Positions 11,301 through 21,550 of a stretch of 64,000 nucleotides of DNA are shown piece after piece. The DNA lies in contig NC_059081.1 of assembly GCF_020497125.1 (NCBI RefSeq), positions 17,331,105 through 17,395,104 of the forward strand, written 5' to 3'. The notes under the pieces were generated by a model, which was not told where the DNA came from, did not search any database, and was given only the letters and a program-made list of their open reading frames with translations. Source of the stretch: Mauremys mutica (Eukaryota > Chordata > Testudines > Geoemydidae). Position numbers and translations under genes: made by a program. How positions within the stretch are numbered: position 1 is the stretch's first letter; every line of letters starts with the position of its first letter.

Positions 11301-13028
11301 ATACAATCCCTTGCCTCATTCACTACACGACATCCAGCTTCTGTGACAAATGATGTAGGGGTCCTATTGACAACAGCCTCTTTGACAACACGACTGATTC
11401 ATCCCCAAGCAGTTCCATCCTATCCACTGAATGAAATGGGGGTGTCCTGTGTTTAAGCAATAGTGTTTGATCATGTCTTAAAGACTGTAAAGGGACGGAC
11501 TTAAGATTACACAGCCACTTTAATTCTGGCATTTCCCAGTTTTTTTTAGTGCTTTTCTGTGCAATTGTAACTCTTTTTTTAATGCATTTTTCTATGTAAT
11601 ATTTAATATGTGTGTATGCATATAGATGTAGTACACTACAAACTATTGCCTATTTTATTGATAAAATACTATTTCTCCTGTCCAGTAACAAACAAACATT
11701 GAGGCAGTACTTATATTGCTGCACAGAGAATTAAAATGCAAAAAACCCCTGAAATTGTGCAAAAGCCCCTGTAGTGTGATTTTTTTCAGAAAAGAGGGGG
11801 TGGTCATACTGAGAGAAAAACACTAAAAACCTCTGGGGTTATTTTTTGGAAGAGGGATGAGCTGGGGGGTACCTAAAGATATATCACACAGTACTGACCA
11901 CTTCAGGGAAAGCTCTGTCACCTGCATACTTAAGGTGTTGTGGGTGGTGTAGCTGGGTGGTTCATGTCCCTAAATACAGAAAAAAGATGGTGTACACACC
12001 AGGTAAGTGATTACCAAGTGCTTCACCTCTGCAGAACAAGCTTGGACGTGTGGCTTGAAGATGACTTTGGTTGGCTTTATTATTCCTATCCCCCTTTCTT
12101 ATGTAACATATTCCATTTTTTTCATCCTTTTTATATGTGGATTTAGGAGTCTGGGATGGTGATAGCTTGAAAGCCTGGGGTTGAAATTGCCTATCCACAG
12201 AAAAGGTATAATACAGGTAGTGGCAGCTCATGTTTCCTACCCCAAAATGAATGTGAAACCTGACTGTTAGGGAGGATATTTCATTTTCTGTATACATTCA
12301 GTCTGGTCTCTGCTGAGTCTGGGAAGAGCAGTAGTTGGTGGATTTGGGTATGTGGACACCTGTTTGCTAGCAAATCATCTGAGACTAACTCGTTTCACAG
12401 CAAGCACTGTCATTTTTATCACTTTCAAAATAGTGTCTCAGTTTCAAAAAGTTGCTGAACATTACTGTAAAAATAGGGGAGGACAAGATGGTTCCTGATA
12501 TTTGTAATTGTAAATCGAACCATTTACCCATTCATTGATATGAATCCAGTCTAGGTTGGTAATGAAATGTTACTATCTTTTGTGGCTTGTGAATTTGGTG
12601 GGTCTCTGGTTCCTAGTGCACAACTGTATTTATCACAAAAATATAGATGGAACCATTATTGGCAGTCTCAGCAGAAAGGCCAAAGATTGAATGAATGGGC
12701 TGTGGGAACTTTCTCAGATCTTGCCTGGAGTTTCCACTGTATGTGGGGAAACTTGCACTGCCTTTTCCTGTGCTATACCTTTCTGAAATAAATGAAGCAG
12801 TCAGTTTTCAGAGATGCCCACATGGCTTCCTTCTTCAGCAGTAAATTCGCATGTGCTTGCAAACACTCCCACGCCGCCCCTCCCCTCAAATTATAGAATA
12901 GGATTAAGTAAGTAAAGCTCACTCCTTTGTTGCTGGAAGATAAATCCTTTCTGCTGCCTGAGGGGGAGCCAGCTCCCTCAGGCATGATTGAAAGAATATT
13001 GAAAGTAAAGACAGTGATTGAATACTTA
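11301..13028. other. Non-coding stretch, nothing recognised
   Basis: AT-rich unique-looking sequence. No exon or bounded repeat was seen. Confidence 0.5.
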
Positions 13029-13412
13029 GGCCTGGTCTACACTACGTGTTTAAACCGAATTTAGCAGCGTTAAACCGATTTAACCCTGCACCTGCCCACA
13101 CAATGAGGCCCTTTATATCAATATAAAGGGCTCTTTAAACCAGTTTCTGTACTCCTCCCCGACGAGAGGAGTAGTGCTGAAATCGGTATTGCCATGTCGG
13201 ATTAGGGTTAGTGTGGCCGCAAATCGATGGTATTGGCCTCTGTGCGGTATCCCACAGTGCACCATTCTGACCGCTCTGGAAAGCAATGCACTGGCCAGGT
13301 AGACAGGAAAAGCCCCACGAACTTTTGAATTTCATTTCCTGTTTGCCCAGCGTGGAGCTCTGATCAGCACGGGTGGCGATGCAGTCCCAAATCCAAAAAG
13401 AGCTTCAGCATG

Positions 13413-13632
13413 GACCGTACGGGAGATACTGGATCTAATCGCTGCATGGGGAGACAAATCTGTTCTATCAGAGCTCCGTTACAGAAGACGAAATGACAAA
13501 GCATTTGAAAAGAATCTCCAGGCTATGATAGACAGAAGCCACAGCAGGGACTCAGCACAGTGCTGCGTGAGAAGTGTAACAGAAAGCCAAAGAATCAAAT
13601 GGACGCTCATGGAGGGAGGGAGGGGGTACTGA
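13413..13632 (+). pseudogene. Broken Myb/SANT-like domain of a Harbinger element
   Basis: One frame reads AWTVREILDLIAAWGDKSVL and continues to a Cys-containing block, closely paralleling the Myb-like domain of the intact copy at 19292-21160. The upstream ATG region (13379) is in another frame, so a frameshift separates start and domain. Downstream the frame stops at ggtactga. It is not expected to make a protein. Confidence 0.65.
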
Positions 13633-13794
13633 GGACTCCAGTTATCCCGCAGTCTCCGAAAAGTATTTGCATTGTCGGCTGAGCTCCAAATGCCTGAAGG
13701 GTCAAAAACATTTTCCCGAGTGTTTCAGGGTGTATATCGTCAATTTACACCCTTCCCCTCCGCCCCCAAAAGAAAAGGGAAAAAAATAATTTCT

Positions 13795-14760
13795 TGCCTT
13801 TTTTCAATGTCACCCTATGTCTACTGCATGCTGCTGGTAGACGGGGTGCTGCAGCGCTGAACACTAGCATCCCCTTCCCGGTGGCAGGCGGTACAATATG
13901 ACTGCTATCCAGCGTCATCATCAGCCCATGAGTGCTCCTGGCTGGCCTCGGTGAGGTCGGCCGGGGGCGCCTGGGTAAAAATAGGAATGACTCCCGGTCA
14001 TTCCTGGCAGATGGTACAAAAGGATTGGTAACTGTCCTCATCATAGCAACTGGAGGCTGAGCTCCATCAACCCCCTCCGCCCCCCGACCTTTCATGTCTA
14101 AAGAAAAGATTCTGTACTGCCTGGACTATCATAGCAGCGGGAGGCTGCCTCCCCCTCATTTTATCTCACTAAAAGTCAGTGTTTCTTATTCCTGCATTCT
14201 TTATTACTTCATCACACAAATGGGGGGACACTGCCACGGTAGCCCAGGAGGGTTGGGGGAGGAGGGAAGCAACGGGTGGGGTTGTTGCAGGGGCACCCCC
14301 TAGAATGGCATGCAGCTCATTATTTCTGCGGGATCTCTGGGGTTCTGACACGGAGCGGCTGTGCTCTCTGGTTTTCTAGTACACTTGCCTCATATTCTAG
14401 GCAGGACTGACTCTATTTTTAGACAAAACATAAAGAAGGGAATGGCCCAGGGAGTCATTCCCATTTTTGTCCATGCGCCCCCCAGCCGACCTCAGCAAGG
14501 CCAGCCAGGAGCACCCATGACAGCAGCAGACGGTACAAAAGGATTGATAACCGTCATCGCCAATTTCCAAATGCAAACGGTGCAAAATGACTGATAACTA
14601 TCATCTCATCACCAATTTACAGTGGCAGACGGTGCAATAGGGATGGTAATCGTCTCTGCTACCTTGCAAAGGCAAATGAATGCTGCTGTGTAGCACTGCA
14701 GTACCGCCTCTGTCAGCAGCATCCAGTACACATACGGTGACAGTGACAAAAGGCAAAACA
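13795..14760. repeat. Inverted duplication inside the Harbinger derivative
   Basis: The left arm (about 13795-14010: tgtcaccctatgtctactg, then gctcctggctggcctcg, then aggaatgactccc) recurs in reverse orientation and diverged at about 14440-14760. Between the arms lies about 430 bases of other sequence. The arms differ enough to suggest an old event or two related insertions. Confidence 0.55.
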
Positions 14761-15075
14761 GGCTCCATGGTTGCCATGCTATGGCGTCTGCCAGGGCAAT
14801 CCAGGTGAAAAAGGGCGCGAAATGATTGTCTGCCGTTGCTTTCATGGAGGAAGGATTGAGTGACGACATTTACCCAGACACTGTTTTTGCCCCATCATGC
14901 ATTGGGATCTCAACCCAGAATTCCAATGGGTGGGGGAGACTGCGGGAACTATGGGATAGCTACGGGATAGCTACCCACAGTGCAATGCTCCGGAAATCGA
15001 CGCTAGCCTTGGTACATGGACGCACACCGCCGAATTAATGTGCTTAGTTTGGCCACGTGCACTCGACTTTATACA

Positions 15076-15248
15076 AGCAGCAAAGAATCCTGTGGCACCT
15101 TATAGACTAACAGACGTTTTGCAGCATGAGCTTTCGTGGGTGAATACGAAAGCTCATGCTGCAAAACGTCTGTTAGTCTATAAGGTGCTACAGGATTCTT
15201 TGCTGCTTCTACAGAACCAGACTAACACGGCTACCCCCCTGATACTCA
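15076..15248 (-). mobile_element. Short interspersed element with 61-bp fold-back arms
   Basis: Arms at 15077-15137 and 15146-15206 match 60 of 61 bases around an 8-base loop. On the minus strand the head (tatcagggggg, tagccgtgttagtctgg) matches the head of 40175-40326, but the ordinary 3' part is replaced by the inverted copy. A 10-bp duplication, ACTTTATACA, flanks it (15066-15075 and 15249-15258). It is inserted in the right part of the Harbinger derivative and is therefore younger. Confidence 0.8.
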
Positions 15249-15318
15249 ACTTTATACAGTCTGTTTTAAAAAACCGGTTTCTGTAAAATCTGAATAATCC
15301 CGTAGTGTAAACATACCC

Positions 15319-15911
15319 TTTATGTGAGTTAAATCAGAATGATCGGACTTCCAGAAATTGATTGTCTGAAACTGAAGAAGAAACTAGCAACTTTGAGGAC
15401 AGATTATCTAAAATCCTTAATCTGTTTTGTAAAGTAGAATCGTCAGAGGCATATTTTAGGAGATTAAGGAAATCATAACAGCCAAAATAGATATTCATGT
15501 GACCTGCATGTGTGAATGGGTATATAATGAAGACAGTTGTTGCTTTTGGGGATCATTTTTTTTCGTCTTGATACCCTAATGTTTCTCTTTGGTGAAACTG
15601 AGGGAATACACAATTTCAGGAGCCTCTTCTGATTTTCTTAAAATCTTGAAAGCATTTCTCTTTAAACAACTTATATTTCCTTAGGTGTGGCAGCAGAATT
15701 TTCAGTTGGCTTGTCTCCTGACCCCATTCTAATACCAAGAGAGTAGTATGTAACTTTTCTCCACATGTTGCCCCCAAAGTGCAATACAACAATATAATCA
15801 TTTGGCACATATATTGTTTTTCATTTAATAATTTACTATCAGTAGTAGTGTGCAAAGTGCTTTACAGACTGGTATGAACCGAGGGTCCATGCCCTCAACA
15901 GCTTGCATTCT
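15319..15911. other. Non-coding stretch with an old repeat fragment
   Basis: No gene seen. At about 15845-15908 a fragment with caaagtgctttaca and ccctcaacagcttgcattc resembles the middle of an old amniote SINE also seen at 32090 and 41725. Confidence 0.4.
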
Positions 15912-16075
15912 AGGGCTATGTCTACACTTGAAGCTGGGGATGTGATTCCCACCTCGCATAGATGTAGTCGTGCTAGCGCCAATGAACTAAGTGCTCTAAA
16001 ATAGTAGTGTAGCTGGGGTAGCAAGTGCAGTGGTGAGTGCACTGCAGGCTAGCCATACCAAGTACATGCCCACAA
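15912..16075 (+). mobile_element. GTCTACAC-type MITE, left end only
   Basis: It begins agggctatgtctacactt, the terminal motif shared by the Harbinger-like MITEs here. The expected inverted right end is not recognisable, so the copy is probably truncated and the right border is approximate. Confidence 0.4.
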
Positions 16076-16373
16076 AATAAATAATGCAGCCCCAAAAAAA
16101 GCATGTGGTAAAAATGGAGAGATCTAGATTCTAGCAGAATCCTTATTTATGCACGTGTCAAAAAAAAAAATTCACAGACTTCACCATGGCTTACTCTGCT
16201 TCCAGAGCAGGTTGCAGTGGTGCTTCAAAGGAGGCCCTGTAAGGGATGTCACGTTCTTCTCCCTAGAGACTGATGTTGCTGAACCAGTGCTAATCTGATA
16301 GTTGTGAAGCTGATGGGGAAATTCCTTTTCTGTAATCAATTTAAGTGGTGTCATGCTTCCATTTCCAAAATGG

Positions 16374-16560
16374 CATGGGGATAGCTCAGTGGTTTGAACA
16401 TTGGCCTGCTAAACCTAGGGTTCTGAGTTCAATCCTTGAGGGGGCCATTTAGGGATCTGGGGCAAAAATCTGTCTGGGGATTGGTCCTGCTTTGAGCGGG
16501 GGGTTGGACTAGATGACCTCTTGAGGTCCCTTCCAACCCTGATAGTTTATGATTCTATGA
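16374..16560 (+). mobile_element. tRNA-derived SINE with CR1-like tail (Cry I type)
   Basis: A pol III A box (TAGCTCAGTGG, 16382-16392) and B box (GAGTTCAATCC, 16426-16436) lie 33 bases apart, as in a tRNA-derived promoter. The 3' half (ggactagatgacct, ccttccaaccctgat, ending in ttctatga) matches the CR1 3' tail at 28600-28676. This combination is the known turtle SINE that borrows the CR1 machinery through its shared 3' end. Confidence 0.85.
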
Positions 16561-16765
16561 AAGATCATGGAATTTTTTCTCTACTTCTGGGCAGAGTGGC
16601 TTTGGAGTCCAGTGTTTAGTCTGTCTACTCATGTGGCAACATAGTATCTGTGTGCTTCCCAAGTGTTGAAAAATAGAAATAACAATTTCTTTCCTTTCAA
16701 CACTATATGAGAAATAGTTCAATTACTGAAGTATTTGGTTTGTGTGTGTGGAAAAACTAGTCATA

Positions 16766-16778
16766 GGGTATGTCTACA
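16766..16778 (+). repeat. Harbinger left terminal inverted repeat
   Basis: GGGTATGTCTACA, preceded by the target trinucleotide ATA. The same terminus ends the MITE at 50468-50776. Confidence 0.85.
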
Positions 16779-17129
16779 TACCAGATTAGTTCGATTTAAG
16801 TTAAATCGAATTTTTGAAATCGACCTTACGAAGTCGAATTTGTGTATCCACACTAAGGACACTAATTCGACTTTGTGAGTCCACACTAACGGTGCCAGTG
16901 TTGACTTTGGAAGCGGTGCACTGTGGGCAGCTATCCCACAGTTCCCGCACTCCCCGCTGCCCATTGGAATGCTGGGATTTCCCCCCAATGCATGCTGGGG
17001 GGAAAACTGTGTCGAGGGTGGTCTTGGGTAACTATCAGAATTCAACAGTCCCTCCCGCCAGCGGGAAATCAGTTCGCGCATTTTTTCTGGTCAGTGACAG
17101 CGCGGACGCCACAGCACTGCAGTGCGACC

Positions 17130-18413
17130 ATGGAGCCCGCTGCGATCATCGCTGCACTTATGGCCGTTGTCAACTCCTCGCACCTTATCGTCCACCTCTT
17201 CCACAGTCAGATGCTGAGAAATCCGGCGAGGAGGCTCCGGCAGCGCGGTGAGGACATGAAGTCAGAGAGTGGCTCAGACCTCTCACAAAGCACGGTACGC
17301 CGCGCCGTGGAGATCATGGTGGCAATGGGTCATGTTCATGCTATGGGACGTCGATTCTGGGCCCGGGAAACAAGCACGGACTGGTGGGACCGCATAGTGC
17401 TGCAGGTCTGGGATGAATCACAGTGGCTGCGAAACTTCAGGATGCTTAAGGGCACTTTCCTTGAACTGTGTGACTTGCTGTCCCCTGCCCTGAAGTGCAA
17501 GGACACCAGGATGCGAGCAGCCCTGACTGTGCAGAAGCGAGTGGCCATAGCTCTGTGGAAACTTGCAACGCCAGACAGCTACCGGTCAGTAGGGAACCAC
17601 TTTGGCGTGGGCAAATCTACCGTGGGGGTAGCTGTGATGCAAGTTGCCAACGCAATCGTGGAGCTCCTGCTCTCAAAGGTAGTGACCCTGGGAAACGTCC
17701 AGGTCGTCATAGATGGCTTTGCCGCGATGGGATTCCCAAACTGCGGTGGGGCTATAGATGGGACTCACATCCCTATCCTGGGACCGGCTCACCAGGCCAG
17801 CCAGTATATTAACCGAAAGGGCTACTTTTCAATGGTGCTGCAAGCACTGGTGGACCACAGGGGACGCTTTACCAACATCAACGTCGGGTGGCCGGGCAAG
17901 GTTCATGACGCGCGTGTGTTCAGGAACTCTGGTCTGTTTAAACGCCTGCAGGAAGGTAGTTTCTTCCCGGACTAAAAAATAAATGTTGGGGATGTGCAGA
18001 TGCCTACAGTGATCCTCGGGGAACCAGCCTACCCGCTAATGCCCTGGCTCATGAAGCCCTATACTGGCGCCTTGGACACTGACAAGGAGCTCTTCAACTA
18101 CCGGCTGAGCAAGTGCAGAATGGTGGTGGAGTGTGCTTTCGGACGTCTGAAGGGGAGATGGAGGAGCTTACTGACTCGCTCGGATCTCAGCGAAACCAAT
18201 ATCCCCATTGCTATTGTAGCTTGCTGTGTGCTCCACAATCTCTGTGAGAGCAAGGGGGAGACCTTTATGGCGGGATGGGAGGTTGAGGCTAATCGCCTGG
18301 CTGCTGATTATGCTCAGCCAGACACCCGTGCAATTAGAAGAGCCCAGCGGGAAGCGTTGTGCATCCGGGAGGCTTTGAAAGCTAGGTTCTTCAGTGAGCA
18401 GGGTAACCTGTGA
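17130..18413 (+). pseudogene. PIF/Harbinger DDE transposase (HARBI1-like), one nonsense codon
   Basis: This frame encodes a HARBI1-like (DDE_Tnp_4) transposase, which in this family cuts and inserts the element in the nucleus with its Myb-like partner. I chose the ATG at 17130 (gcgaccATGG, strong context). The frame is open further upstream to 16923, but that part lies in the terminal leader. A helix-turn-helix-like stretch spans about residues 137-175 (SYRSVGNHFGVGKSTVG). The catalytic triad is visible: D210 in IDGTHI, D260 in HDARVF and E334 in VECAFGRLKGRW. A TAA at 17973-17975 interrupts it, and the same frame resumes and runs to 18413, giving about 427 codons in all. That single defect, next to an A run, suggests recent inactivation. 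An assembly error or readthrough is possible. Confidence 0.88.
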
Positions 18414-19291
18414 CAGTTCTGTTTCTTTACAGAGAAGCTGAACCTGCCCCTGTTTCACTTACTGTTGACTTTTTTCTATGCTTACATACCCCGTTCACCA
18501 CGTTTCCCCCCTTCCAACACCCGTGTAAAAATAAAGGTAATGGAGCATTTTTAATTAACAACCTTGTCTTTACTAATGACTTCGCATTAAAGGGTTGAAA
18601 CAGGGACGCAGACTGTGGTGGGTAGGGTGTGCAGTGATGTAGAGACCGCTCCTAGACTCCAGGAATGATAGGCTACTGCTCCTACAGCGATCTCTGGGGG
18701 GAGGACGGTTACAGGTGGGTGTGCAGGAAGGGGTGAGGGGTGCAGAGTTTGGGACGGAGTTTGGGTGCAGGCTCTGGGCTGGGGGTGGGGGCGTAGTAAG
18801 GGGTGAGGGGTGTGTGGGAAGGGGAGGAGGTGTAGGGGGATGAGGGCTCTGGCTGGGGCTGAGGGTTTGGGGCATTGTAGAAGCTCAGGGCTGTGGTGGA
18901 AGGGCAGGGTAAGGGCAGCCTGCCTTGCCATTTGTGGATGGCAGGCGCTAGGACCCTGGGGCAGCAGACAGAGACCCACCTCCAAATATACCTTGAGCAG
19001 GGCACCTGCCGCCTATGAACAGAACATTAAAAACACCTCACAGACTGACCAAGGTGCCTGGTGACTGCACTCTGTGTGTGACCTGCTGTTGATCCTGCCC
19101 CCATGTCTGTACCCTGGTAATGGTGAATGTCCTACGCAATTACAACCCCCCCCCCCCCTTCACACAAAGTCTTCTGCAAAGAAACATGGCGGAAACAGTA
19201 ATTAACAGCAAACTACTTTTAATACTCAACAACACAATTGGGGGATGAAACTGGGATTTGGGCTTGGGTGAGCCAGAAAGGTAGGGACTTC

Positions 19292-21160
19292 TCAAAATTT
19301 ATGGACTGAGAGCTTTTGGGTAATTGAGCTCTCTGCAGGGGTGCAGTGACAGTTTTCACGGCCCCTCGCGCCCCTCCTTCTGGTTATTTTGGGTGAGGGG
19401 GGTATTGGACTTTGTGGCGGGGGAGGGCGGTTGCAGATACAGTGCAGGGGGGCTCTGTCCTCCTGCCTGCGGTCCTGCAGAACATCGACAAGGTGCCTGA
19501 GCGTGTCCGTTTGCTCCCTCATTAGTCCAAGCAGCGTTTGAGTTGCCTGCTGGTCCTCCTGACGCCATCTGTCCTCCCGTTCGCTTTGTGAGCGCTGCTG
19601 CTGAGTGAGGTTCTCCCTCCACTGGCTCTGCTGGTCCGCCTTGGCTCGGGAGCAGCCCATAAGTTCAGCAAACATCTCGTCCCGTGTCCTTTTCTTGCGC
19701 CGCCTAATCTGCGCCAGCCTCTGTGAGGGGCATGCTGGAGCAGGTCGGGATACAGTTGCAGCTGTGTGATGGGAAAAAGGGAGTGAATTCCTTACAAAGA
19801 TACATGTTTGCGAACAAGGAACATAGTCTAATCAGTGTCTGTTAACAAGACCATGCACAGCACCTATCTCATGCGAACTCACTCAGGGAAAGTTTGATTT
19901 TTCTGAATTCGCTTTCATTGCCTGGGGTATCGCACTGCAGATCAGAGAAGCGGGACAGGACAGCAGAATCCGTGGAGCAGCCAGGCATGGTAAGCCAAAG
20001 ACTTTTGGCTGCTTAAAAGTAAATGTATAGCTCTGTCCTCTTGCTGCAGGCAATCCTGAAAGCATAAACTCTGCCCCTGTTCCACCCCCTCGCGGCTCTT
20101 CCCTGGGAAAGATCCCTGTATGCTGCCACTCTGCAGCCTCCACCACGTGGCTGTAAAGTGACGCTTCTTGTTGTGCAAAGGAACAGTGAACTACCAGTAC
20201 TAATAGTACACAAATCACTCTACTTAAATGCAGGAGTCTGCGCGCGAGATCACCCTGAGGAGGGTCAGTGAGGCAGACAGAGAGTGCATGCTGCATGAAA
20301 GCCAGCACACTCCAGGGGCCTTTGCTGCCATGCTCGTGAAGGCAATGGTCCCGGAGTACCAGATGAGAGCCTGGCGTGGAAAAGTGTGCTACCACGGAGC
20401 ACCCAATAAGCCAGCTCTCCCCAGGAACCTCCTGCGGAGGCTTTTCGATTACCTCCAGGACAGCTTCCTGGAGATCTCCGAAGAAGATGCCTGTTCCGTC
20501 CCCCTATATATAGACCTTCTTTTCGCCTAGCTTATATTCCTGTTTTGTTAAAAAATAAATGTTAACATGTTTAAATCACTTACCGACTGATCCTTCTCCT
20601 GATTCAGGGTCCGTGGTAATGGCTGGGGAGGGTTGGTAGGGGATCTCAGTGAGGGTGATGAAGAGATCCTGGCTGTCGGGGAAATCAGCGTTGTAAGCGC
20701 TGTCACCTGCCTCGTCCTCCTCAAACCCTTCCTCATCTTCCCCGTCCGCGAACATCGCCGAGGAACTGGCCGTCGATACTATCCCATCGTCAGAGTCCAC
20801 GGACACTGGTGGGGCGGTTGTGGCAGACCCACCGAGAATGGCATGCAGTGCCTCGTAGAAGCGGCATGTCTGGGGCTGGGCTCTGGAGCGTCCGTTTGCC
20901 GCTTTGATTTTTTGGTAGCCTTGTCTCAGGTCCTTGACTTTCACGCGGCACTGCGTTGCATCCTGGCTGTATCCTCTGAGTGCCATGGCTTTGGAGACCT
21001 TCTTGTAGGTCTTTGCATTCCGTTTGTTGGAGCGCAGCTCCGAAAGCACAGACTCATCGCCCCACACAGCAATCAGATCCAAGACTTCACGGTCAGGCCA
21101 TGCTGGGGCCCTCTTTCTATTCTGAGATTGCCTGGACTCCTCTGCTGGAGAGCTCTGCAT
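19292..21160 (-). CDS. Myb/SANT-like Harbinger accessory protein, two exons
   Basis: Exon 1 is 20584-21160 and exon 2 is 19292-19761 (minus strand). Donor GTAAGT and acceptor CACACAG flank an 822-bp intron. The phase-1 junction joins to an unbroken frame of 348 codons plus stop. I took the start at 21160 (MQSSPAEES); the frame is open upstream to 21256. Residues about 19-110 form a Myb/SANT-like DNA-binding domain (AWPDREVLDLIAVWGDESVL, with W21 and W33), followed by an acidic stretch (DGEDEEGFEEDE). Exon 2 adds a basic patch (RRRKKRTRDE) and a Gln/Arg-rich, probably coiled-coil segment ending SVHKF. In known Harbinger systems this protein binds the element ends and helps the transposase enter the nucleus. 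The frame is intact although the transposase is broken. The introns are read from sequence only. Confidence 0.8.
20228..20530 (+). CDS. Third Harbinger reading frame, function unknown
   Basis: This 100-codon frame runs on the plus strand inside the intron of the minus-strand Myb-like gene. Codon third positions are rich in G and C and the composition is protein-like (MQESAREITLRRV at the start, then AFAAMLVKAMVPEYQMRAW, then RLFDYLQDSFLEISEEDA). I see no stop, signal peptide or membrane segment. The start is unclear. The ATG at 20228 has a poor context and a TAA directly before it. The sequence ttaaatgcAG just upstream of GAGTCT looks like a splice acceptor, so this may be the last exon of a longer plus-strand transcript. 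I recognise no domain. Captured host exon and chance frame are the alternatives. Confidence 0.5.
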   Translation: MQESAREITLRRVSEADRECMLHESQHTPGAFAAMLVKAMVPEYQMRAWRGKVCYHGAPNKPALPRNLLRRLFDYLQDSFLEISEEDACSVPLYIDLLFA

Positions 21161-21537
21161 CGTTGCCAGTGCTGCTGAGCTCGCCCCGATGTCCAACCAG
21201 GAAATGAGATTCAAACTGGCCAGACAGGAAAAGGAATTCAAATTTTCCCGGGGCATCTCCTGTGTGGCTGGTCAGAGCATCCGAGCTCGGACTGCTGTCC
21301 ACAGCGTCAACAGAGTGGTGCAGTGTGGGATAGCTCCCGGAGCTACTAAGGTCGATTTCCGTCCACACCTAGCCTAATTCGACATAGCCATGTCGAATTT
21401 AGCGCTACTCCCCTCGTCGGGGAGGAGTACAGAATTCGAACTAAAGAGCCCTCTATGTCGAATTAAATGGCTTCCTGGTGTGGATGAGTGCACGGTTATT
21501 TCGAATTAACGCTGCTAAATTCGAATTAAAGTCCTAG

Positions 21538-21550
21538 TGTAGACCAGGCC
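21538..21550 (-). repeat. Harbinger right terminal inverted repeat
   Basis: On the minus strand it reads GGCCTGGTCTACA. The target trinucleotide ATA follows at 21551-21553. Confidence 0.85.

Larger units (their letters stand above)
13029..15318 (+). mobile_element. Decayed PIF/Harbinger derivative
   Basis: The left end GGCCTGGTCTACACTACG and the right end (complement GGGTATGTTTACACTACG) match the termini of the element at 16766-21550. Flanking trinucleotides are TTA and TTT, a near-match to the family's 3-bp duplication. A broken Myb-like domain lies near the left end. The right end (about 14890-15020) matches the transposase-side leader. The centre holds an inverted duplication, and a short element is inserted at 15076-15248. 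Most transposase coding is gone, so the copy is non-autonomous. Confidence 0.75.
16766..21550 (+). mobile_element. Near-complete PIF/Harbinger transposon (4785 bp)
   Basis: Terminal repeats (GGGTATGTCTACA at left, complement GGCCTGGTCTACA at right) match at 9 of 13 bases. ATA flanks both sides (16763-16765 and 21551-21553). Subterminal TCGAATT / AATTCGA words are repeated at both ends and may be protein-binding sites. It carries a DDE transposase (plus), a two-exon Myb-like gene (minus) and a third frame (plus). Without the element the flanks join into the usual CR1 3' end. The 18600-19290 interior is non-coding and G-rich, with a run of 12 C at about 19147. Confidence 0.9.

Noticed and set aside
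16374..16450. A functional tRNA gene
   Set aside because: A and B boxes are present, but the sequence cannot form a full cloverleaf and continues into a CR1-like tail, so it is a SINE.
19883..20395. 170-codon minus-strand frame in the Harbinger
   Set aside because: It lies within the intron of the Myb-like gene and antisense to the better supported frame at 20228-20530. It shows no domain and skewed residue use.
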